Source: Cheiracanthium punctorium
Lineage: Eukaryota > Arthropoda > Arachnida > Araneae > Cheiracanthiidae
Assembly: GCA_038373885.1 (NCBI GenBank)
Contig: JAWZYV010016603.1
Span: forward strand, 1 to 64,000
DNA: 64,000 nt
Reading direction: 5' to 3'
Shown in pieces: positions 48,217-56,989 of this stretch. A program made the translations under genes and the position numbers. The notes beneath the pieces were generated by a model that was not told the origin of the DNA, made no database searches, and saw only the letters and a program-made list of their open reading frames with translations. How positions within the stretch are numbered: the stretch's first letter is position 1; each line of letters opens with the position of its first letter.

Positions 48217-48700
48217 TGAAAAACACTCAAAAAACTGGTATTAAACGATAAAATAAATAAAAACTTTGTGAAAAAAACACCCATAAATTATTACTTATAA
48301 CTCTTTACGATCGTTTCGACCAAAAAATTCAGCCATCTTCATCAGACAAAGCCCTTCGTCTCACTAAGAAGAGGGAACTGAAAAAGATAAAACCTATTTT
48401 ATCTTTTTATCCTATTTATTATTTTCCTAGGTTAACTTATTTTATCTTTTTATCCTAATTATTATTTTCCTAGGTCAACCTATTTTATCTTTTTATCTTA
48501 TTTATTATTTTCCTAGGTCAATATAGTTTATCTTTTTATCCTATTTATTATTTTCTTAGGTTTTATCTTTTTCAATTCTCTCTTACTGAGACGAAGGGCT
48601 TTGTCTGATGAAGACCGAAAGAATTTTTTGGTCGAAACGATCGTAACGAATTATAAGTAACATTTTATGTGTGTTTTTTTCACAAAGTTTTTATTTATTT
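48217..48700. mobile_element. fold-back element with 140-bp arms
   Basis: Arms at about 48,251-48,396 and 48,561-48,701 are inverted copies (AAACTTTGTGAAAAAAACAC, CGATCGTTTCGACCAAAAA, AGACAAAGCCCTTCGTCTCA). TAGTCTTTAGTATG occurs just outside at 48,203-48,216 and 48,701-48,714, a 14-bp direct repeat that looks like a target duplication. The loop is a 43-bp tandem array. No coding. Confidence 0.8.
48398..48565. repeat. 43-bp tandem repeat, 4 copies
   Basis: ATTTTCCTAGGT recurs at 48,421, 48,464, 48,507 and 48,550 (last as TTCTTAGG), an exact 43-bp period, filling the loop of the fold-back element. Confidence 0.92.
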
Positions 48701-48754
48701 TAGTCTTTAGTATGATATTGTTGTGCGATTACGGACAATTAGCTACACGTGGGG

Positions 48755-49018
48755 TCTAGGCCGAGGAGGTGAGGTGTAGCGGTCGCGATGGTATTCGGGC
48801 TCGGGTGGGCTCGATTATATTTGTCATTAATTTGAACAAACGGCAAAATTTATTATATTCTATCAAAATAAGAATATATAATGAAGTAATCGTCTATTAT
48901 TTATCTATCAGCTGAAATTTCGGGCTCAGGTTCCGACTTAAATAATATCGGTCGGCGGGCTCGAATTAAAAGTCCTCGGACTCCGGCTTTAAAAAATGAG
49001 CTCGAACTCATCTCTAGT
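48755..49018. mobile_element. hAT-like MITE remnant, GGGCTCG-rich
   Basis: The right end read in reverse is TAGAGATGAGTTCGAGCTC. GGGCTCG motifs cluster near both sides (48,798-48,812 and 48,922-48,962). The left boundary is not defined. Confidence 0.4.
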
Positions 49019-49024
49019 CGAGTC

Positions 49025-49180
49025 TTCCTAAGGCGTCCTAACCCGTATCTACTCTAAGTTTCGGAGAAAACCACGGAAAACTACGAACGGGTAGGTCGGC
49101 AGACGCGATCTAGTCTTAAATCAGGCACCTTCCGTCTCCCAGTTCAGAGCGCTATGCGCTCGGCCACTGGTGTGACTCCA
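49025..49180 (-). mobile_element. tRNA-derived SINE fragment
   Basis: On the minus strand, CAGTGGCCGAGCGCATAGCG is a box-A-like D-arm, CTGAACTGGGAGACGG follows, and GTGGTTTTCTCCGAAACTTAG shares a core with the SINE at 39,739. The TSD is not identified. Confidence 0.55.
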
Positions 49181-49630
49181 GCGTATGACCTTGCCGTTGT
49201 GATATATTTTAAAAATATTTCGTCAGCAAAACTGAATCAATAGACTTTATCGAAATCTGACAGGTTTATGCTGCTTACATAGCACATTCACCATGGATTT
49301 AGTTATCAATATACGGTTCATACATTATTTGCTTTTCAGCGTTTTTGTATTTTCTCCACAACCTTCTCATGAACCGTTCTAAAACTATAATGTACAGTGT
49401 GTAACAAAATTATAAGACCACTGTGGATTTTGTGATTTTTAGTATAAATAATATAATTTTTTTTTAATTAAATTAGGTTGATGTTAATAAATGAAATATA
49501 AAATATATGTATATTATTTTTAAGAGATATTTAAATATAGTAACTATTTTATCAAAAATTCAAAATTTTTCCAACCAAAAAACTGTAACAAAATTATAAG
49601 ACCACTAGTTAAAAAAAATTTTTAATAAAA

Positions 49631-50350
49631 CTAAAATGATGTTGAACCACCACTTTTCTGAATAACTTCAAATACTCGACTTTTCATTGAATTAATTAGG
49701 TTTTCGAACAAAAATTTGGGAATTTTGTCCCATTCATCCACGATAGCTAGTTCCAATTCATACATAGAATCATACTGACGGTTATTAAAGGTATAAGGTG
49801 TTGGTAAAGCAGTTGTTGATAACAAATGGAGTCCATATTTTCAGAAACTCGCTGCAGATCACCTTTCCCATCATATGAAAAAGCTCCCCACACCATCACA
49901 GAGCCACCACCCATCTGCCTACAGAAGAAATCCCGAGGTTCCGTTCGTAAATCATGCCAATAGTAAATATTACCGTCCGGGCCATCCAAATTAAATTTTT
50001 TTTCGTCGGAAAAAATAATATTTTTCCAAGTAGCATCCCATGTCATGACTTCCTTTGTCCACTTCAGCCTTTGTTCTTTATGATGCTTTAACAGTCTTGG
50101 CTTTCTTCTTAATTTCCTAAGAGCAACATTTGAATTTGACCGTAAAGTACGCCAGACTGTCATGTGTGAAATAGTTTTATTTGTCTGCTGTGTTATTTTA
50201 CGAGTAGACAAGTTCTGTTTCCTTGCAAGCTTGAAAATTTGTCTCTTATCGCGAGCTGATACTTTATTCTTTCTGCCAGATCTTTTATATTTTCCATAAA
50301 AATCTCTTTTACTTAAAACATTATGAATAGCAGTTTTTAGAACATTACAG
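49631..50350 (-). pseudogene. Tc3-like transposase pseudogene
   Basis: On the minus strand: helix-turn-helix region YKRSGRKNKVSARDKRQIFK and ISHMTVWRTLRS, then IFSDEKKFNLDGPDGNIYYW with the first catalytic Asp, and GGGSVMVWGAFSYDGKGDL. The later block with the second Asp and the SPDLNP-type third residue is missing. Sequence resumes in another frame (overlap about 49,747-49,825) at NNRQYDSMYELELAIVDEW to IQKSGGSTSF. Deletion plus frameshift make it inactive. The N terminus is cut by the MITE at 50,351. Confidence 0.92.
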
Positions 50351-50540
50351 AGTCTCCAACCTCTACGGAATATAATTAACCACTTTCCTTGAACAGTAAA
50401 ATTTGTATTAGAATATAGCGAAATTTTATCATTCCAAAGACAGTCTGACTTTGGATTTGTAGGCAATTTTGAAAAAAAATGTTTGAAAAATTTGCTGTTT
50501 TGAAAATGTGGTTAATTATATTCCGTAGAGGTTGGAGACT
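50351..50540. mobile_element. small MITE inside Tc3-like element, copy 2
   Basis: AGTCTCCAACCTCTACGGAA (50,351) is inverted exactly at 50,509-50,540 across about 32 bp. The inner end CTACGGAATATAATTAACC is shared with the MITE at 15,338-15,495. 190 bp; it truncates the N-terminal coding region of the transposase. Perfect TIRs imply it is younger than the other copy. Confidence 0.85.
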
Positions 50541-51229
50541 TACTTATTTCACGTTCCGATTTTCCAGAGCCCTTATAAAACCAAATTTTTCGAACTTCTA
50601 GTTCAGTCTCTTCCACGCGGCATTGTGCATTTCCTCATAAAAACAAACAAATAAAATTCTATTTTCTTTTGCATTATTATCGTTTGGACTTTTTTGCGAT
50701 GTAAAGTTACAGTTTATCTACGATTTTGAAAGAAAAATGAAATAGTTCTGAAAACGCAGACGATTTTAAATAAAAAAAGTAAGTGGTCCTATATTTATGT
50801 TACACCGCGATTTCAAAAAATCGTTTGCTGTGTGAAATTAACTCAATATTTTTTCCTTTCGGCGATTTATTTGAGATAATATAACTTTTTTTCAATTGCT
50901 TCACATTTTAAAATTATTCATTTTATGCAGTGTAATATTAAAATGGGTGATTTTTTGGGAGGTCTTATAATTTTGTTACACACGTACTTTTGAGGTATAA
51001 TACCATGTTAAACAGTTTTTAAAGCAATTAAATTACGCCATTGATTCAAAAAAATCTAAATTGTATCGTTACACGTTTCTAGCTTTAAGAAGTATCCAGA
51101 AAAAAATAAGCAGCTGAAAGTTCAGGTACATTTTTTAAAAAAACTTTTGAAGCCAATTGAACGCCACTGTGAAAAACCGGCGTTCTTCTGAATAGAGGCC
51201 GGCGGTGCAGACCTCTATTCAGAATTAGC

Positions 51230-51750
51230 TTTCATGGTAGTAAACAACCAGAAACACAAAACAGCAAAGTTTATATTGCATTAATAATTTCGTTATCGGC
51301 TGCTGAGGCTCTTCACCTATTACTCGTACTTTTCACGTAAAAGTCACGGAATACCGGGACTTTAAATAGGAATGTTGAACGAGCTGCAACTTGGTTGAGG
51401 TCCTAGAACCATGTGCAGCTGTAACAGTTTCTGCCTGTAGACTTCAGGTTTTAACTCACGTTAACTAAAAGTATCAAGTCTGTTAATAAACTTCCCTCAG
51501 AATTTTAAATGAATTTATGAATTTCTTTTTCGTTTCTAAATTTTGACGATCTTTTCTGGGAACTTGAAAGTATAAATTTTAATTTAAAAACATTATATAA
51601 AATGTATTATGCAAAAGACAAAATTAATAATTTTGATTTAATATTAATTATAAGGTTTTTTAGAATATGCATTATAGTTTCCAAAATAACTACATGGAAA
51701 TTATAATTCTTGTTACTTTGCATCTGTTTTTAAAACTTGTGAATTGAGTT
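51230..51750. other. AT-rich, no recognised feature
   Basis: No coding or element evidence. Confidence 0.45.
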
Positions 51751-52510
51751 AATTTTAACCCTTTAAAGCGCGGTGCCCTCGCCGTGGGGACACAAAAATG
51801 ATTGACGTTTTCACTGCTGTCAGTCACGAAGAATAAATTTGATTTCTATTAAAAATACAAGAGTCAAATGAAAGTGAGCCAACCCCCCCCTGCAAAAGAA
51901 TGGTTCGGTCCCTCATATGCGACGCACACGCATAGCACAGAGACATCCCTCATTTATGAATGTGACGCGAAAGTGTGAGGTAAAAGTTCTTTAAGGTGTT
52001 CATACATTGGATTGAAGACCGTAGCATCACATTATGGACGCTCCAAAAGAAGAATAGCGTGGTGTGCTGAGGTTTTTGACAGCTGAAGGTGTTTCCCAAC
52101 AAGAAATTAGTCGCCGTATGACTGCCGTGTACGGTGAACATTGCATCTCATTGGCCACTGTGAAGCGTTGTAGCAAACGGTTCAGAGAAGGACATGAAAG
52201 TTGCAAAGGCGATCCAAGACTAGGCCAAAGCCACCTCCCAATCACTCCCAGACACACCCTAATAGCACAACAGTCCCCTGTGACTGAAATGCGACCACAC
52301 AATACTGTCACAATAGAGTTACAAACAGTCGCCGCGAGTCCGCAGCAAAGTCCCGCCAGAGTCCCTATGTCCTCTCGCTGTGTAGTCGCATTGCGACCGT
52401 TCAGAGAAGTCACGATGGGACAGTTCTGCGACAGCGAAAAAATTCGGGGGAAAAGAGTTACCGAAAATATACACCAGATGGCAGCACCAAACTCTCAGGC
52501 AAGAAAAAGT

Positions 52511-52592
52511 TGAGGTCCAGAATCGAACCATGGATCTAATGGTTAATAGCCCAGCATCTTACCGCAACGCTGTGATTACCTTGCTCGGGAAC
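52511..52592 (-). mobile_element. tRNA-like SINE fragment (Asn-like)
   Basis: On the minus strand GCTGGGCTATTAACCATTAG looks like an Asn-type anticodon arm (ATT in place of GTT) and GGTTCGATTC is a box B. D-arm and acceptor pairing are poor, so it is a SINE or pseudo-tRNA within the 1.66-kb element. Confidence 0.5.
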
Positions 52593-53630
52593 CTTTAAAA
52601 GTAAACTGATTGCTGCAAAAGCTAGTTCTGACGGCTTCTTTTGGAAATTAAAAATTTTTCTGTGAGTATTTTATAAATAAGTTTTATATATAAATATATA
52701 TATTTATTTTATAAATAAATTTTATATTCTGTGAGTATTTTATAAATAATATAAAAAATATCATAATTAATAAATATAAATTAAAAATCTTGGAAATCTT
52801 TCTTTTTCCACATAAATTATTTTCAGGAGATAATGTGCTGTTTTATTTAGGTATTCATCCGAAAAAACTAATGATTTATTGAAATTTTTTATTCGGTTAT
52901 GAAATAAATTTGTAATGTGCGACATGTGAGGTTTGATATATATTAAGGTATGAGGGATAAGATTTATATTTTTGCTATATTTTGCCTAAAAGGGATTTCA
53001 TATAAAAATAAATAAAATTAATTGGAAAAACATGCATTAGATAAAATAAATAAAGTATTTTTGACTTAGACCCATAGTTTTATCTCAAATTTTTCGAAGT
53101 GGAACTTTCAAACATACCAGAGACGTATTTAAAGGGGGGGGATCTGAAAACTTAAAGCAATTATTAAAAAACAGCAATTTTGAGACATTTGTATTTACTC
53201 TAGTAACAATAAGGTTGAAAATACCGGATGGCCCCCCCCCCCTCCGCCATCCGAAATTTAAACCTTACATACGCTATCGAAACATATATGCCATGGGGAT
53301 ATGAAAGAAATTGTTAATTTTACTCACAGATACCTAGTTTTCACCATTGTGATTAGAACTCTTAACTCTAATATTTTTAAGAATAATATTTTTTTATAAA
53401 TGATATTGTCTTGTTTAAACGAAATAATTTAAAAGTTAATAAATTAAACTAAATTCCATTACTACATAACTGCGAGGTTTTATTGAATTACTATTTTCGG
53501 ATTTATTTATTAAATGTTTCAGGAAAGAAATTGCCACAAAATATTAGAAAAAATGAGTCTGTTTCCAAAGTCGCAAAAACGGCTGTGTGACGTCATTTTG
53601 AAGTCCAAAAAAATCAGTAATCACAAAATA

Positions 53631-53780
53631 GTCACACAGTGACTTCACAGTGGAGTCACTGAGCAACCGATCACATTCTAGTCACATGGTGACTTCACGG
53701 TGGAGTCACTTAGCGACCGATCACATACTAGTCACATGGTGACTTCACGGTGACGTCACCTGGTGACTGGTCACAAATAA
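53631..53780. repeat. 50-bp tandem repeat, 3 copies, subterminal
   Basis: GTCACANRGTGACTTCACRG starts at 53,631, 53,681 and 53,731. Each unit is itself palindromic (GTCACATGGTGAC). It lies about 130-280 bp inside the right TIR of the 1.66-kb element, a typical position for transposase-binding arrays (inference). Confidence 0.92.
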
Positions 53781-54268
53781 ACTTCACAGTGACCACACAG
53801 TAGAGTCACATCACTCACAAGTCACAATGTGAGTAGTATGTGACAGTCCTGTGACAATTGTGACCCTCTGTGACGTCACAGCGACTCTTTTGTGACCATC
53901 TGTGCTATTAGGGCAATTGCAAAGGTTGATGAGCTGATTCGACAAGCAGCCATGCAGCCCAGATTTGTCGCCATGCGACTTGCACATTTTCGGGAAACTG
54001 AAAAAACATCTCAAGGATACCAGATTCGTATCGGACGCCGCCGTGAAGGAGTCAGTTACAGACTTTTTGAATCAGCAGCCTACGGAGTTTTATGAGACAG
54101 GAATCATGCGGCTCGTTTGTCAATGGGACAAATGTCTCAATGTTCATGGAGACTACTTTTAAATAAAGTACTCTGTTTGTCATATATTCGCATTGGCTCA
54201 CTTTCATTTGACTCGCCCTCATACTTAAGTGTGACATAATCACACGAGAAACCTTAACTTTTTAGCAC

Positions 54269-54525
54269 TGTAGAATTTTGTGGCTTTCCTCCTTCGATCA
54301 GAAAAATGCTGCTCAATTGCAGCACCACTGTAAGTATGTTTTTATTCAGATAGTATTCAGATGTAACGAGAGACAGGCATGTTCCCCTGAATGGCTAAAC
54401 TTCTTAAATGTCATAAATGTATATATGTAAATTAAATCATAATAAATTAATCCAGATAACGAATGCTTTATGAACATTTATGGTCAATTCATAGTTACCA
54501 AAAGAAAGAAGGTATTATCTCATCA
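54269..54525. mobile_element. probable solo LTR, 257 bp, TSD AGCAC
   Basis: The insertion into the TTAA MITE is bounded by AGCAC on both sides (54,264-54,268 and 54,526-54,530) and runs TGTAGAATTTTG...TATCTCATCA, i.e. TG...CA with a 5-bp duplication, the signature of an LTR-retroelement integrase product. An AATAAA lies in an AT-rich stretch near 54,440. No internal retroviral sequence remains. Short for an LTR but within range. Confidence 0.72.
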
Positions 54526-54834
54526 AGCACATCCTTTCCCGTAAAAATGGTCGATTATTTGAAAAATTGCCAGGATTATTTTTAACAGCACTGGCGTCTG
54601 CAGAAAAATGGTGAATACGATGGAAATACATTGATATAAAAAGAACAGCTGAATAGACTGCCCAATGCTAAAAAAGGGGCAGCCGTTACCATCCCTCGAT
54701 TAACAATCAGCAAGATGGCGGTCGATCGAATCGTTCATCGCATGCCACGGATCTAGAAACATATTTTTGACACAGCTGTTGGCTGTGCCCTTTTTTCAGA
54801 ATGGAAAATGGTTGCGCTTCAAAGGGTTAAAAAA

Positions 54835-55210
54835 ATACAGATTTTTGATAGCAATATATACAACTTGGTGTTGCAAAATTTTCAATTTGAGATGGACCGA
54901 TTGCAGAAAGCAAAACGTAAGGGTGCACATAATGTTAAAGTGAACTTCATGTACGTTTCGTAGAATACAAAGTTTCTCAATTCTCCAAAAAGGATTAGAA
55001 TGTTCACAAATCGGCTGAAAAGTCGGATAGCAGACACAAAGTTAACGATCAAAAGCACTAAAAAGTTTTTGTTTTAAAGAAAATAAAAAACTTCCAACTG
55101 TTAATCATGCCCTTTATTGCTTTTGGGCTTAGTCATCAGGTTATCTTTGTGAGCATATAAAATATTTCAAAAGAAAACGTCAAGATTGCGTTCTAACAAC
55201 AAATCAATAT
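54835..55210. other. no recognised feature
   Basis: AT-rich, no element ends seen. Confidence 0.4.
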
Positions 55211-55214
55211 GAAC

Positions 55215-55517
55215 TAAGTGTTTATTTATTTGCCAGGAGAGGACAGCTCGCGTCATTGAATGTGTCGCTTAGAGCTACATATACGTCCTTCCCGGAATTT
55301 CCCGCCACAATTTGGAACCTCATCAGAAGGTGGGGGGACTTCTGAATATTGCCACCCCTCGGAAACTGCTAGCGACCGCCGAGAGGACTTTCGGAACCAC
55401 GGATTTAACGTGCACGTACACCGCATGTACACGGTGGTCTTTAGTGGTACGCCGGTATCGAACCCACAACCCTCCGGTTACGAGTCCAACGCCTTAACCA
55501 CTGGGCTACCACGGCCC
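55215..55517 (-). mobile_element. tRNA-Thr-derived SINE
   Basis: On the minus strand, from 55,517: GGCCGTGGTAGCCCAGTGG (acceptor and box A), GTTGGACTCGTAACC (anticodon arm with CGT, Thr-like) and GGGTTCGATACC (box B), followed by a body with GCACGTTAAATCCGTGGTTC and CAATATTCAGAAGTCCC. The head is the best tRNA match in the window, but the acceptor stem does not close, so it is a SINE. Pol III internal promoter is intact by eye. Confidence 0.85.
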
Positions 55518-55539
55518 TATGAATGAACTAAGTGTTGTT

Positions 55540-55810
55540 GTTCTTTCTGATGCCCCCTGACAACCGCAACGGAGATGCCTATCCCCCCCCCCCAAGGGAA
55601 GCGATGGATAAAAGGGAGCCTTCCATTTTTAGAACCCCAGGGGAAGGAAGTACGATTTAGCCCGTGGTCTCCTAATTTTGAACCAATTCCAGAGGCGGGA
55701 CAAACCCCCTGAAATCGGCACCCCCAGAAGTATCGTTTAAGAACTTGGAGCACATTGGAGCCACGACAGATTTTACGTGCACCAGCTCCCATTAGCGTAC
55801 ACGGTCCCAC
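55540..55810 (-). repeat. second SINE-body-like block, minus strand
   Basis: Minus strand GGTGCACGTAAAATCTGTCG and TGGCTCCAATGTGCTCCAAG resemble the body of the adjacent SINE (GCACGTTAAATCCGTGG). The downstream part contains GGTTGTCAGGGGGCATCAG. The tRNA head is missing. A 97-codon frame over it is not a gene. Confidence 0.5.
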
Positions 55811-56138
55811 GGCAGTTGATCCGAGGGAAAGTTAACCCTCCCGAGGGGAAGTTAACCCTCCCTCTGGCTTGTGTCCAAGCCAGATGCTGCTTCTCTTGGT
55901 TCCGTGCTCATAGCGTACGTGCTCATAGCGTACACCCCATCAAGCGTGCTTGTAGCGTACATGTGGTGCTCGTAGCGTAGATCTTCCCCGCCACCTGTTT
56001 TCACCACAGTAATAATTGAAAAGAAGAAATAAAAAGGCAAATCCAGCTAAATATAGATCTACTTTAGTAGCGGCCATTTTAGTCCACAAAATTGTAGATT
56101 TCATTACTACTATTTATTTTGAGCAAATAAGGTGAAGG

Positions 56139-56421
56139 TTAACCCATTTATGCCTAGCGTCCCTTTTTTGGGACGGCATTATCGCTATCATTCGAAAACG
56201 TTATTTATTTTTCCTAGCCTTTATTCCCGAGTATTGAACTTCAATTCCACAAAATATTTTAATATGGCAAGTAGGATGTTGGCATTTCAATTTTTATACA
56301 TAACGATTTTAAATGAAATCATCCCATGTTCAAAAAGTTGACATCAGAAATTTATCAATTACTTCTGGTGTTAGCAAACATCGAAGAAAGTCGCAAAAAT
56401 ATCCAGGCACGAATGATTTAA
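56139..56421. mobile_element. second TTAA MITE family, copy 2
   Basis: Reverse-oriented relative of 25,944-26,227: TTAA then CCCATTTATGCCTAGCGTCC, the GTCCCTTTTTTGGGAC hairpin, and a decayed right end CCAGGCACGAATG near TTAA (56,418-56,421). Nested within the 3.2-kb element. Confidence 0.88.
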
Positions 56422-56904
56422 ATCAAGTCAAGAAAAAGTCATTGCAATTTTTTTTTTTTTTTTTAAGGAACTGCTTTACGGCCGATTCCCAATTATAATG
56501 AAGTGTTTAAAATAAAAAATTGTATCAAGCGGTGTATATTTCAGAATGTCTTTTAGCATGTTCGAATACTGGATAGAGCTTCAAATATTAAAAACAGTGC
56601 TGGCTATAAAACATTAAAGTAAAACAGAAGGTATCTTAGACGCAAAAAGAGGCATTTTTCTGTTTATTAATATTTTTATTATAGTAATATTTTTTTATAG
56701 ACATAAATGTCGAATACGTGACTGCGGCTTTTCTAGAGGAAAAATATTTTTAGAAATTTTGTCTGCTTCAAAACGGGGGTGAAACTATTATGCGAGGGTG
56801 ACTATTACGCAACTAAACACGTTATGTTTAATTATAAAATAAATAAATAAATAATAACGAAATAATTTTGTTTTCTTTCTTTCATTTATTCTGAAATATC
56901 GTTA

Positions 56905-56988
56905 AAAGATCCGTTAAAAAAATGCGGATCCGAATACGGATATTTTTTTTCATCCGTGGATACGGATACGGATATCCGGAACACCTCT
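56905..56988 (-). mobile_element. lone hAT-like end with GGATATCCG repeats
   Basis: Read in reverse: TAGAGGTGTTCCGGATATCCG then CGTATCCGTATCC. Relative of the starts at 27,606 and 59,938. Partner end not seen. Confidence 0.5.
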
Positions 56989-56989
56989 A

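Larger units (their letters stand above)
49395..50984 (-). mobile_element. Tc3-like Tc1/mariner transposon, degraded
   Basis: Ends CAGTGTGTAACAAAATTATA and, on the other strand, CGTGTGTAACAAAATTATAA, next to TA on each side (49,393-49,394 and 50,985-50,986). The TAACAAAATTATAAGACCAC motif repeats about 190 bp inside the left end (49,586) and in decayed form inside the right end (50,781-50,803), an IR/DR layout as in Tc3. It carries a transposase pseudogene and a nested MITE. Confidence 0.92.
47997..51217. mobile_element. hAT-like element, perfect TSD, hosting nested insertions
   Basis: Ends TAGAGGTCTGCGCC and GGTGCAGACCTCTA are inverted. Both are flanked by TTCAGAAT (47,989-47,996 and 51,218-51,225), a perfect 8-bp duplication. 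GC-rich subterminal regions contain GGCGGCG/CGCCGGC. Most of the 3.2 kb is later insertions (fold-back 48,217-48,700, SINE remnant, Tc3-like 49,395-50,984); the original element may have been short. No hAT transposase was found. Confidence 0.85.
52257..53913. mobile_element. 1.66-kb TIR element with GTCAC/GTGAC arrays
   Basis: Ends CCCTAATAGCACA (52,257-52,269) and TGTGCTATTAGGG (53,901-53,913) are perfect 13-bp inverted repeats. The mariner reading frame (GACACA|insert|CAATTGCA, coding D-T-I-A) shows a clean insertion with at most a 2-bp CA duplication. Both ends are dense in GTCAC/GTGAC, more so at the right. No transposase ORF; the superfamily is unassigned (2-bp TSD would fit CACTA-like elements). 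Confidence 0.85.
52034..54162 (+). pseudogene. mariner transposase pseudogene (two pieces)
   Basis: N-terminal piece 52,034-52,256: MDAPKEE, a TAG stop at codon 8, then RFLTAEGVSQQEISRRM and TVKRCSKRFREGHESCKGDP, the DNA-binding HTH region. It is broken by the 52,257-53,913 insertion and continues as IAKVDELIRQ at about 53,914-53,948. Then the first two catalytic Asp blocks are deleted. The rest reads SPDLSPCDLHIFGKLKKHL (third catalytic Asp) through DKCLNVHGDYF and a TAA at 54,160-54,162, as in irritans-type mariners of about 345 residues. Non-functional. Confidence 0.93.
51858..54221 (+). mobile_element. mariner (irritans-like) transposon, dead and split
   Basis: TA on each side (51,856-51,857 and 54,222-54,223). 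Inverted ends share a perfect 22-bp core beginning GAGTCAAATGAAAGTGAGCC (51,861 and 54,193-54,214); the right end retains TGAGGGCG outside it, while the left has lost some of these bases. Without the nested 1.66-kb element it is only about 0.7 kb, so it had already suffered, or later suffered, an internal deletion of most of the catalytic domain. Confidence 0.93.
51755..54830. mobile_element. piggyBac-type MITE copy 4, with three later insertions
   Basis: TTAA (51,755-51,758), CCCTTTAAAGCGCGGTGCC, the subterminal GTGCCCTCGCCGTGGGGACAC hairpin and GACGTTTTCACTGCTGTCAG, then interruption at 51,857. The family sequence resumes at 54,222 (TACTTAAGTGTGACATAATC), stops at 54,268, resumes at 54,526 (AGCACATCCTTTCCCG) and ends GGTTGCGCTTCAAAGGG-TTAA (54,827-54,830). 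Copies 2 and 3 give the uninterrupted order, so each insertion point can be placed to the base. Confidence 0.9.

Noticed and set aside
52027..52413. 128-codon minus-strand frame
   Set aside because: Antisense shadow across the mariner and the nested element.
52064..52513. 149-codon plus-strand frame
   Set aside because: Only the first 60 or so codons are mariner transposase; the rest reads into the nested 1.66-kb element and is not a real fusion.
55430..55517. tRNA-Thr gene on the minus strand
   Set aside because: Box A and box B are good, but the acceptor stem does not close and a SINE body follows.
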